Below are positions 7,070-14,260 of a stretch of DNA of 14,898 nucleotides, piece by piece; position 1 is the first letter of the stretch, and each line of letters opens with the position of its first letter. The position numbers and the translations under genes are program-made. The notes below the pieces were generated by a model that was not told where the DNA came from, did not search any database, and saw nothing but the letters and a program-made list of their open reading frames with translations. The DNA comes from CAWVWF01 sp963933885. GTDB lineage: Bacteria > Bacteroidota > Bacteroidia > Flavobacteriales_C > GCA-002722245. Location of the stretch: the NCBI GenBank assembly GCA_963933885.1, contig CAWVWF010000073.1, forward strand, positions 1 to 14,898, given 5' to 3'.

Positions 7070-8053
7070 TTAATCTTTTGTCCTTAAGATATACTCAACG
7101 CTATAAGGTTCAATATTAACCTCTTTAACTTGATCTGGTTGCTCATCCAAACTGATACTAATCTTTTTAAATGAAGCATCAATGTCTTTAAAATCAATAT
7201 ATGGTTTAAAAGACCTTGGAGATATTTCTGAAAACTTATTGGTTCCACAAACAAAAGTAATTTTCACTTCATTTGGAAAGAGTTTAACCTCTAATGAGTC
7301 TGGTTTATTCCTTACTTCTATCGGAACCTCAAATTTAAACTTCTCAATACTTTCAACTCCTATAAATACACGAATACTATCTGTTAATAGTGAGTCAACT
7401 CCAAATGGCTTATTCAAAATATAATCTTCATCAAGATTAGTTTCGAGACTCTCCAAATTAATTAAATCAGTATAAATTGTATCAATGTTATTTAATATAG
7501 ATTTCGCTCCTATCACTTTAATCTTCTTTGGAACTTCTACAGCATTCCCAAAAGAAAAATGTTCTTTAGTCTTATCAACCTTGAATTTAAATTTGGTAAA
7601 AACTTCCTTTGTTATTCTTGGAGAAAATATCATTTTCACAGTATCAATTGGAAAAGACATGTCTTTAACTTTCGCATCAAATGCTTTACTTATTTGTTCC
7701 TCATTCTTTTTTGGAAGCCAAAAATACTGGTTTACGTCTCCTTTTTTTGAAATTGGAACTTTACTTAAATCTATTGTTACTTTTGGATGATCGATTCCAA
7801 AACCATTAAAGATCAAATCAAAACCTTGAGCTTTTATTTTTACTGGAAAGGCATTTACTTTATCACCTACTAGAATTTGATCTTTAGGAAGATTAATAAA
7901 GTTAATATCAATTAAAACTTCTTCCTCTCTCTCTTCTGAGAACTTTAATAAAGTCCAGAGTAAAGAAGATATAAACAAGCACCAAATAAAGACAGTCCAT
8001 TGTTGCTTGCCTTTTGGTAGTATATTACTTAATATATATTTAGAAATACTCAA
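7070..8053 (-). CDS. YbbR-like domain protein, membrane-anchored
   Basis: 327 residues. One membrane segment lies at about 18-37, followed by an all-beta extracytoplasmic part (about 42-325) that looks like two or three YbbR-type repeats, with recurring patterns such as IKVIGAK and the final VEYILRTKD strand. YbbR proteins regulate the diadenylate cyclase CdaA in Firmicutes; in Bacteroidota the function is not settled, although the ybbR-coaE pairing appears familiar. The only sensible start is TTG at 8053, since no in-frame ATG precedes the membrane segment. The start lies 11 bases past the T-run of the preceding terminator, so expression must come from read-through or an unseen promoter. Confidence 0.8.
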   Translation of the reverse strand: MSISKYILSNILPKGKQQWTVFIWCLFISSLLWTLLKFSEEREEEVLIDINFINLPKDQILVGDKVNAFPVKIKAQGFDLIFNGFGIDHPKVTIDLSKVPISKKGDVNQYFWLPKKNEEQISKAFDAKVKDMSFPIDTVKMIFSPRITKEVFTKFKFKVDKTKEHFSFGNAVEVPKKIKVIGAKSILNNIDTIYTDLINLESLETNLDEDYILNKPFGVDSLLTDSIRVFIGVESIEKFKFEVPIEVRNKPDSLEVKLFPNEVKITFVCGTNKFSEISPRSFKPYIDFKDIDASFKKISISLDEQPDQVKEVNIEPYSVEYILRTKD

Positions 8054-8064
8054 TAGAATTGGTC

Positions 8065-8095
8065 AAAAAAAAGTCTCGAATTAAATTCGAGACTT
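8065..8095 (-). terminator. Intrinsic terminator after the TPR-like lipoprotein gene
   Basis: A 25-base perfect inverted repeat (8071-8095) with arms AAGTCTCGAATT/AATTCGAGACTT around one base. The realistic stem is AAGTCTCGAA/TTCGAGACTT with loop TTTAA on the minus-strand RNA. It is followed by eight T residues (8072-8065). It begins 5 bases beyond the stop codon at 8101 and directly precedes the ybbR-like start. Confidence 0.92.
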
Positions 8096-8100
8096 GATTA

Positions 8101-8679
8101 TTATTTAGTTTCTGTAGTATCAATATCTGCACCGTCATCAACCGATTCTAAGAGTAATGGATTACTTAACTCTTTAATGCTTGACTTTGCAATTTCAGCC
8201 CAATTCGTTTTCGGAAAAGTTCTGTATAAAATTTTGTACGCCGCTTTAGCTCCTTCTATATCATTAAATATTACGTCTTTAGTTCTACCAATAAAATACA
8301 TTGATTTTGGAACTAAAGGATGCTCTGGAAAGTGATCAACTAAATATACTAAATACTTTTCAGACCTTTTACCATCTCTACTGTTTAAAGAAGAAACACC
8401 AGCGTTACAAAGTACATCCCCTAATTGAGATGATTTTGGATAATTTGCAATTAATGCATCAACAAAGTAAGCCATACTATCAGTTAGTGGTACTAAATCT
8501 TCTTGCTTATACTTCGAAGGATTTGTGAAAATAACATCGAATTGAGTTTTTACATTTGTAAAACCATCAATCAATTCCTTTTCAGAAACTTTGTCTTCTA
8601 CTAGAGTCTCTTCTGTAGTACCTCCTCCACATGAACTCAAAATAACAGCTGCAAATATTGGTAAAAAAATCTTTTTCAT
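8101..8679 (-). CDS. Lipoprotein with TPR/BamD-like helical repeats
   Basis: 192 residues. The signal sequence ends in a lipobox LSSC with the lipidated cysteine at 17, followed by GGGTTEE. The mature part is helical, with repeated sequences of tetratricopeptide type (about 75-100 around ALIANYPKSSQLGDVL, 107-127 around KYLVYLVDHFPEHPLVPK, 140-168 around AAYKILYRTFPKTNWAEIA), as in YfiO/BamD-like outer-membrane lipoproteins. It should sit in the cell envelope and bind a protein partner; the partner is unknown. It starts 11 bases after def and is followed by a strong terminator, so ruvX, def and this gene may be one transcript or def and this gene a pair. The lipoprotein call is strong and the TPR call moderate. 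Confidence 0.75.
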   Translation of the reverse strand: MKKIFLPIFAAVILSSCGGGTTEETLVEDKVSEKELIDGFTNVKTQFDVIFTNPSKYKQEDLVPLTDSMAYFVDALIANYPKSSQLGDVLCNAGVSSLNSRDGKRSEKYLVYLVDHFPEHPLVPKSMYFIGRTKDVIFNDIEGAKAAYKILYRTFPKTNWAEIAKSSIKELSNPLLLESVDDGADIDTTETK

Positions 8680-8690
8680 CTTATTTATTT

Positions 8691-9245
8691 TTATTTAGGA
8701 AACCTCATTCGGTAACCTGTTTTTATATTTCCTTTTGTAATATCGGTTAATTTACGCTTAATCATTTGTTTTTTCAAAGGATTTATCTTGTCTGTGAATA
8801 AAATTCCTTCAATATGATCATATTCGTGTTGAATTACTCTCGCTGCTAAGCCAGAAAATTCTTCTTCAAATGTATTAAAATTCTCGTCTTGATACTTAAT
8901 TTTAATCGTTTCATATCGTTTTACATTCTCTCTTACTTTCGGAATGCTCAAACACCCCTCTTGAAACAACCATTCCTCACCACTTTCCTCTAGAATTTCA
9001 GCATTAATAAAAGTCTTTTTAAAACCTTCTAATTCTGGTTCATCTTCAGCAAACGGACTCGCATCAATAACAAACAAACGAATAGCTTTCCCTATCTGAG
9101 GAGCTGCAATCCCAACTCCTTCAGCAGCATACATAGTTTCCCACATATTATCTATCAATTCAGAAAGACCTACAAAATCACTAGAGATTTCTTCTCCAAC
9201 TTCCCTTAAAACAGGAGATCCAAATGCTACAACAGGTAAAATCAT
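8691..9245 (-). CDS. def: Peptide deformylase
   Basis: 184 residues. It removes the formyl group from the N-terminal methionine of new proteins at the ribosome, using a bound metal ion. All three family motifs are intact: GVGIAAPQ at 43-50, EGCLS at 96-100 (metal ligand C98) and HEYDH at 140-144 (metal ligands H140 and H144, catalytic E141). The ATG at 9245 gives the standard MILPVVAFGSPVLR N-terminus, so the start is secure. A consensus promoter box ends only 4 bases before this ATG, suggesting a leaderless or nearly leaderless mRNA. It is followed closely by the lipoprotein gene. Confidence 0.97.
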   Translation of the reverse strand: MILPVVAFGSPVLREVGEEISSDFVGLSELIDNMWETMYAAEGVGIAAPQIGKAIRLFVIDASPFAEDEPELEGFKKTFINAEILEESGEEWLFQEGCLSIPKVRENVKRYETIKIKYQDENFNTFEEEFSGLAARVIQHEYDHIEGILFTDKINPLKKQMIKRKLTDITKGNIKTGYRMRFPK

Positions 9246-9249
9246 ACTG

Positions 9250-9257
9250 CAAAAGTA
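9250..9257 (-). promoter_or_regulatory. Putative -7 element abutting the def start codon
   Basis: The minus-strand sequence TACTTTTG matches TAnnTTTG and ends 4 bases before the def ATG (9245). If used, transcription would start at or within a few bases of the ATG. No clear TTG was seen at the -33 position (about 9275-9281), so the call rests on the -7 match. Confidence 0.4.
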
Positions 9258-9273
9258 ATATTAATCTACAGGA

Positions 9274-9696
9274 CTAAAAACCATTCGAGCGACTATCTAA
9301 GAATGATTGTAAAATAATTGATGCACTCACCTTATCTAAAACACCTTTCTCTTGACGTTTTTTCTTTTTAACTCCCCCCATAATCATTGCCTGAGAAGCC
9401 ATTTTACTAGTAAATCTTTCATCTACTAATTCAACGATTAAGCCTGGGATTTTTCTTTTTAAATGAGTTACAAATTCTTGAACTTTTTTTGTAGAATGTG
9501 TATCAGATGTATCTAAATTCTTAGGTTCACCTATAATTACAGCTTCTAAATTATGTTTTTCTTTATATTCTGAAATAAAATTTATGATATCAGATATGTG
9601 AATAGTAGTCAATGGACTGGCTATAATCTGCAAATCATCTGTTTCGGCAACCCCTACTCTTTTCGTTCCATAATCTAAGCCTAACAATCTTCCCAT
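9274..9696 (-). CDS. ruvX: YqgF/RuvX family putative Holliday junction resolvase / pre-16S rRNA nuclease
   Basis: 140 residues from the ATG at 9696. A longer frame reaches 9765, but its extra 23 residues (including FVVIFQNVQKLN) fall before the conserved MGRLLGLDYGTKR beginning and overlap the divergent gene, so the shorter start is chosen. RNase H-like fold residues are visible: D8 in LDYG, the E57 strand VIIGEP, DERFTS at 92-97, and D121 in LDKVSASIIL. The family is implicated in trimming of 16S rRNA 5' ends in E. coli and is annotated as a Holliday junction resolvase. def follows 28 bases later. The 5' end is 27 bases from the start of the divergent glycosyltransferase gene. Confidence 0.93.
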   Translation of the reverse strand: MGRLLGLDYGTKRVGVAETDDLQIIASPLTTIHISDIINFISEYKEKHNLEAVIIGEPKNLDTSDTHSTKKVQEFVTHLKRKIPGLIVELVDERFTSKMASQAMIMGGVKKKKRQEKGVLDKVSASIILQSFLDSRSNGF

Positions 9697-9723
9697 AAAA
9701 ATCTTTAAATTTACATTCAACTT

Positions 9724-10728
9724 TTGTACGTTTTGGAAAATTACAACAAAATACTCACCATTCAAACAGCCTTTATAGGAGATGTTATATTAGTAACATC
9801 CTTATTGGAAACCTTACACCTCAATTTCCCAAATGCAAAAATTGATATTGTTGTAAGGAAAGGAAATGAATCTCTATTTAATAATCACCCATTCATTAAT
9901 AAAATATATGTTTGGGATAAGTCTAATGGGAAAACTAAAAACTTATTAAAGATTCTAAAAGAAGTAAGAAAACAGGAATACGATCTTGTTCTTGGAGTTC
10001 AACGTTTTTTTAATGCAGGTTTACTAGCAGGTTTTTCAAAAGGGAAAAGAATTATCGGTTTTGATAAAAATCCTGTTTCGTTTCTATTTAATGAAAAAAT
10101 TCCTCATGAAATTGGAGCGTCTAGACATGAAGTTGAAAGAAATTATGATTTGATAAAAAGTTTTGCTCCTAAATTCAGCAAACAATTAAAACTATACCCA
10201 AGTCAAGCCGATCAGGATAAAATTAAAGTCTATACAAAAGATGAATTTATTGTTATTGCACCCGCATCCGTATGGTTTACTAAACAGTTCCCTAAAGAAA
10301 AATGGATTGAATTTTTAGATCACGTTAAAGGCATAAAGACCTATATAATTGGTGCTCCAACTGATAGTGAATTAGCTGAAAGTATTATATCATCAACAAA
10401 TAATAACAATGTTATAAATCTTTGTGGTAGCTTGAATTTACTTCAAAGCACTGCATTGATGGCTAAAGCCAAAATGAATTATGTTAATGATTCAGCTCCA
10501 CAGCATTTAGCTTCCTCTGTTAATGCTCCCACATCAGCATTATTTTGTAGCACTGTCCCTGAATTTGGTTTTGGTCCACTTTCGGATAATGCACAAATTA
10601 TAGAAACAGAAAAGACATTGGAATGCAGACCTTGTGGTTTACATGGACATAAAGCTTGTCCGAAAAAGCATTTTAATTGTGCTACTAATATTAATGTTAA
10701 CCAACTGCTTTCTCGTATAAATGGATAA
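9724..10728 (+). CDS. Glycosyltransferase family 9 (heptosyltransferase-like)
   Basis: 334 residues, resembling WaaF/WaaC lipopolysaccharide heptosyltransferases. The N-terminal Rossmann domain has TAFIGDVI at 15-22. The C-terminal nucleotide-sugar domain has PASVWFTKQFPKEKW near 178-192 and the NDSAPQHLA segment followed by FCSTVPEFGFGPL. A C-terminal cysteine cluster (C301, C304, C312, C319), also found in WaaF relatives, ends the protein. It should act at the inner face of the cytoplasmic membrane on a lipopolysaccharide core or similar glycolipid; donor and acceptor are unknown. No in-frame ATG exists near the start; TTG at 9724 or TTG at 9733 are the candidates, with an in-frame stop at 9706. 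It overlaps the following tsaC gene by 8 bases. Confidence 0.9.
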   Translation: MYVLENYNKILTIQTAFIGDVILVTSLLETLHLNFPNAKIDIVVRKGNESLFNNHPFINKIYVWDKSNGKTKNLLKILKEVRKQEYDLVLGVQRFFNAGLLAGFSKGKRIIGFDKNPVSFLFNEKIPHEIGASRHEVERNYDLIKSFAPKFSKQLKLYPSQADQDKIKVYTKDEFIVIAPASVWFTKQFPKEKWIEFLDHVKGIKTYIIGAPTDSELAESIISSTNNNNVINLCGSLNLLQSTALMAKAKMNYVNDSAPQHLASSVNAPTSALFCSTVPEFGFGPLSDNAQIIETEKTLECRPCGLHGHKACPKKHFNCATNINVNQLLSRING

Positions 10729-11284
10729 TTCTACTCAAATAATCAAAGCAATAGAAATAGCTGAAAATGGAGGGACATTCTTATACCCAACAGAGACTGT
10801 AATTGGACTTGGATGTGATGCTACTAATGACGAAGCTATTTCAAAACTGATTCAATTAAAAGGAAGAACTCAGGAAAAAAGCTTTATTATTTTGGTGGAT
10901 AGTATTGAAATGATCAAGTTGTATTGTGAATCAATTAATCAACTTGAAATTGATTTACTTAATCAAAGTAAACCAACAACAGTGATTCTAAACAACGTAA
11001 AGAACTTACCTCATTCATTACTATTTAATGATGGTAGCATTGGTGTAAGAATAACAAAACATCCAATTATAAAGGAATTCATAACAACTTTAGGTAAACC
11101 TATTGTTTCTACTTCAGCAAACATTAGCGGTGAACCAACAATTGATAGTTGGAAAAATGTTAATCCTGTTATCTTGGAGGGCATTGATTATACCTTAAAT
11201 TTACAAACTAACTTCAGAACGACTGAGACACCTTCTCAAATAGTGAAGGTTGTTGATAGAGAAACTGTTTTTATAAGAAGATAA
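10721..11284 (+). CDS. tsaC: L-threonylcarbamoyladenylate synthase (Sua5/YciO/YrdC family)
   Basis: 187 residues, the short YrdC/TsaC form without the Sua5 C-terminal domain. It makes threonylcarbamoyl-AMP from threonine, bicarbonate and ATP, the first step of the t6A37 modification of ANN-decoding tRNAs, in the cytoplasm. Seen are YPTETVIGLGCDA at 22-34, the basic KGR at 47-49 with K53, and the STSAN nucleotide-binding motif at 129-133 followed by ISGEP. The ATG overlaps the stop of the GT9 gene (shared ATGGATAA), and the following cca gene starts immediately after its stop, so the three are likely translated from one mRNA. Confidence 0.93.
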   Translation: MDNSTQIIKAIEIAENGGTFLYPTETVIGLGCDATNDEAISKLIQLKGRTQEKSFIILVDSIEMIKLYCESINQLEIDLLNQSKPTTVILNNVKNLPHSLLFNDGSIGVRITKHPIIKEFITTLGKPIVSTSANISGEPTIDSWKNVNPVILEGIDYTLNLQTNFRTTETPSQIVKVVDRETVFIRR

Positions 11285-12703
11285 TTGGCAAAGGAACTTT
11301 TACAAAACAAGATATTTCAAATTATTTCTGAAACTGCTCAGGAACTAAATGTTCGCGCATTTGTTATTGGTGGTTATGTCAGGGATTTACATTTAAATAG
11401 ACCTTCGAAGGACATTGATATTGTTGTTGAAGGTAAAGGAATTGAATTAGCTCTTGCCGCAGCTAAAAAAGTTGGAAATCCAAAAGTAGCTGTTTTTAAG
11501 TCTTTTGGAACTGCGATGTTTAATTTTCAAGGAATGGAAATTGAATTCGTTGGAGCTAGAAAAGAATCTTACAATCGTGATTCGAGAAAACCGATTGTTG
11601 AAGATGGAACACTTCAAGAAGATCAAGATAGAAGAGACTTCACAATAAACGCTCTTGCATTAAGTTTACAAAAAGATAATTTCGGTGAATTGGTTGATCC
11701 TTTTGGAGGAATCAAACACATGAAAGAAAAACTATTAAAGACGCCATTAGATCCAGATATCACTTACAGTGATGATCCTTTAAGAATGATGCGTGCTATC
11801 CGTTTTTCAGCACAACTAGGTTTTAAAATAGAAGAAGCCTCATTTGAAGCTATAATTAGAAATTCAGAGCGTTTGAAAATCGTTTCAATGGAACGAATTT
11901 TAACTGAGTTTAATAAAATAATGCTAACACCAGTTCCATCTGTTGGTTTGAAACTTTTATACAATTCAAACTTACTACATCAGTTTTTCCCTGAAATGAT
12001 AAAACTTCATGGCGTAAAATTAATAGATGGTCGAGGACACAAAGATAATTTCTACCATACTTTACAAGTAGTAGATAACATATGTAAAAACACAGATGAT
12101 CTTTGGTTAAGATGGGCAGCCTTACTACATGACATTGCTAAACCTGCTACTCAACGATTTGAGAAAAAAGCTGGCTGGACTTTTCATGGGCATGAAGCTC
12201 TCGGAGCTCGTTGGGTTCCTAAAATTTTCAAACGTCTGAAACTACCTTTGGATTCTAAAATGAAATACGTTCAAAAGTTGGTTAATCTCCATCTTAGACC
12301 TATTGTTTTATCTAAAGAAATTGTTACCGACTCAGCTGTAAGACGTCTTTTATTTGATGCTGGTGATGATGTAGATGATCTTATGGTTCTTTGTGAAGCA
12401 GATATCACATCTAAGAATCCTGAAAAGGTTAAAAAGTATCTTAATAATTTTCAACTTGTTCGAGTTAAATTAAAGGATATTGAAAAACGAGATAATATTA
12501 GAAATTTCCAGCCACCAGTTTCTGGAGAGGATATTATCAAAGCATTTGATTTGAAGCCCTCTAAAGTAATTGGTGATATAAAGGAAGCTATAAAGGATGC
12601 CATTATCGAAGGAGTAATTCCAAATGAAAGAGATGCTGCAATTACTTTCATGAAAGAAAAGGCTTCTGAATTTGGTTTGACTATTATTAATAATATAGGA
12701 TAA
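11285..12703 (+). CDS. cca: CCA tRNA nucleotidyltransferase with HD domain
   Basis: 472 residues. Class II tRNA nucleotidyltransferase, adding or repairing the 3' CCA end. GGYVRD at 29-34 and the metal-binding D43-x-D45 form the catalytic head. RRDFTINALA is at 117-126, and DDPLRMMRAIRFSAQLGF at 163-180 belongs to the base-selecting neck. Residues about 254-380 form an HD phosphohydrolase-type domain (H258, H282-D283, HGH at 301-303, with a later D373). Start: TTG at 11285, directly abutting the tsaC stop. The first in-frame ATG lies after GGYVRD and DxD and would remove the active site, so TTG is needed. CCA-adding versus poly(A) polymerase activity cannot be separated by eye, but the operon with other tRNA genes favours CCA addition. 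Confidence 0.92.
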   Translation: MAKELLQNKIFQIISETAQELNVRAFVIGGYVRDLHLNRPSKDIDIVVEGKGIELALAAAKKVGNPKVAVFKSFGTAMFNFQGMEIEFVGARKESYNRDSRKPIVEDGTLQEDQDRRDFTINALALSLQKDNFGELVDPFGGIKHMKEKLLKTPLDPDITYSDDPLRMMRAIRFSAQLGFKIEEASFEAIIRNSERLKIVSMERILTEFNKIMLTPVPSVGLKLLYNSNLLHQFFPEMIKLHGVKLIDGRGHKDNFYHTLQVVDNICKNTDDLWLRWAALLHDIAKPATQRFEKKAGWTFHGHEALGARWVPKIFKRLKLPLDSKMKYVQKLVNLHLRPIVLSKEIVTDSAVRRLLFDAGDDVDDLMVLCEADITSKNPEKVKKYLNNFQLVRVKLKDIEKRDNIRNFQPPVSGEDIIKAFDLKPSKVIGDIKEAIKDAIIEGVIPNERDAAITFMKEKASEFGLTIINNIG

Positions 12704-12767
12704 TTATTAAAAAAAATCGCATAAATCATTTCTCCCTTAAGTATATTTACATTCAATCTATTCTGTT

Positions 12768-13322
12768 ATGAAATCATATGTTTACCGAATCTGGCCTGAA
12801 GATGATAAAAAGAAGGAAGTTTATCGTGACATCTTAATTCAAGAAGATAAAACCATGGAGGATTTTCACCATGCAATCTTAGATTCTTACGGATTAAAAG
12901 ATGGTGAAATGGCTAGTTTTTTCACTTGTACACAAGACTGGGAAGAAGGGTTAGAAATCATGTTGGTTGACATGGGAACAATGGAACATGAATCTGTAAA
13001 TATTTTAATGCAAGAGTTAACAATTGAGCAATCAGTTGAAAACGACATTAAGTACTATACATTCATGTATGATTTTTTATTCCCTAAAAGATTTAGAATA
13101 GAGCGTATTGCTGAAAACACAGAAATAAAAGAAGACATTCCTGTTTTACTTGCTGAAGTTGGTGAATATAAAGTAGCTGATGAACTTTCAGGTTTAGATG
13201 GTATCGAAGGAATTACGTCACCAAAAAAGAATGATATTTTTGATGGTTTTGATGACTTCAATCAATATGATGAAGATGATGATTCTCCTTCTTTTGAGAA
13301 CATTGACGATTTAGATATTTAA
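12768..13322 (+). CDS. Plasmid pRiA4b ORF-3-like family protein with acidic tail
   Basis: 184 residues, soluble, no signal. Residues about 1-115 resemble the pRiA4b ORF-3-like (also listed as IS1096 TnpR-like) family: an initial strand with W9, the helix with F33-H34-H35 and LDSYGL, a central F52-x-C, and the aromatic YDFLFPKRFRIERI segment at 101-114 where the family usually has YDFGDxW. Residues 145-184 are strongly acidic (D/E-rich, ending DDLDI). The biochemical function is unknown. Despite the family name there is nothing mobile here. It lies 64 bases after cca and 14 bases before miaA in a tRNA-processing operon. A near-consensus TATATTTA lies about 28 bases upstream of the ATG and may allow separate transcription. 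Confidence 0.75.
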   Translation: MKSYVYRIWPEDDKKKEVYRDILIQEDKTMEDFHHAILDSYGLKDGEMASFFTCTQDWEEGLEIMLVDMGTMEHESVNILMQELTIEQSVENDIKYYTFMYDFLFPKRFRIERIAENTEIKEDIPVLLAEVGEYKVADELSGLDGIEGITSPKKNDIFDGFDDFNQYDEDDDSPSFENIDDLDI

Positions 13323-13336
13323 AATAAAATCGAAGA

Positions 13337-14260
13337 ATGTCGTCTATTGATCAAAAATTAAAATCCAAACATTTAATTGTTATTGTTGGACCTACTGCAA
13401 TAGGTAAAACGGCGTTAAGCATTGCTATCGCTAAAAAATATAATTGTGAAGTTCTGAGTGCTGACTCTCGCCAATTCTATAAAGAAATGGAAATCGGGAC
13501 CGCTAAACCTACTATTAAAGAAATGGATGGTGTACGACACCATTTTGTAGATAATCTTTCGATACATGATCGCTATACAGCTGGAATGTTTGAAATTGAT
13601 GCACTTGAAGCATTAGAAGAGCTATACAAAACGAATGATGTTGCAATCTTAGTTGGAGGTTCTGGTTTATTCGTGGATGCAGTTTGTAATGGATTTGATG
13701 ACGTGCCATCAGATCAAGAGATTAGAACTGCTTTAATTAAGGAATATGAAGATAATGGTCTTGAACCTTTACAGATTGAATTAAAAGAGAAAGATCCAGA
13801 ATATTATAAAATTGCTGACATACAGAATTCAAGAAGAATCCTTAGAGCTTTAGAGGTTGTTCGTGCATCTGGAAACACATTTACTTCATACAGAAACAAA
13901 GCACCAAAAGAACGTCCTTTCAACATTCATTATATTGGATTAAATACAGATAGAGAATTACTCTATAATAGAATTAATTATAGAGTTGATTTAATGGTAG
14001 AAGCTGGATTGATTAATGAAGTTAAAAGTCTTTTACCATACCGAAATCTATCACCATTAAATACAGTTGGATACAGAGAACTTTATGATCAAATGGACGA
14101 TCAAGAATCTTTAGATAAAGCGATTTCAAAAATCAAACAGAATACTCGAAAGTTTGCCAAAAGACAAATCACTTGGTTTAAGAGAAACGAAAACACAAGA
14201 TGGTTTAATATTAATTCAAACTCAGAAGTTTTAGAGTATTTAAACGTTACTTTAAAATAA
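13337..14260 (+). CDS. miaA: tRNA dimethylallyltransferase
   Basis: 307 residues, normal length. MiaA adds a dimethylallyl group to N6 of A37 in tRNAs reading UNN codons. The P-loop GPTAIGKT lies at 18-25, the substrate-binding DSRQFYKEM at 43-51, GTAKP at 54-58, GGSGLF at 107-112, and the C-terminal NTVGYRELY (242-250) and QNTRKFAKRQITWF (268-281) motifs are intact. It starts 14 bases after the pRiA4b-like gene and probably shares its transcript. Its 3' end overlaps the converging nuclease gene by 9 bases; no terminator hairpin is seen there. Confidence 0.96.
   Translation: MSSIDQKLKSKHLIVIVGPTAIGKTALSIAIAKKYNCEVLSADSRQFYKEMEIGTAKPTIKEMDGVRHHFVDNLSIHDRYTAGMFEIDALEALEELYKTNDVAILVGGSGLFVDAVCNGFDDVPSDQEIRTALIKEYEDNGLEPLQIELKEKDPEYYKIADIQNSRRILRALEVVRASGNTFTSYRNKAPKERPFNIHYIGLNTDRELLYNRINYRVDLMVEAGLINEVKSLLPYRNLSPLNTVGYRELYDQMDDQESLDKAISKIKQNTRKFAKRQITWFKRNENTRWFNINSNSEVLEYLNVTLK

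Noticed and set aside
9697..9765. Longer ruvX start at 9765
   Set aside because: The additional 23 residues precede the conserved family N-terminus and would overlap the divergent GT9 coding region.
12768..13322. Mobile element, suggested by the family names pRiA4b ORF-3 and IS1096 TnpR
   Set aside because: No transposase, terminal inverted repeats or target duplications nearby; the gene sits in a housekeeping operon.
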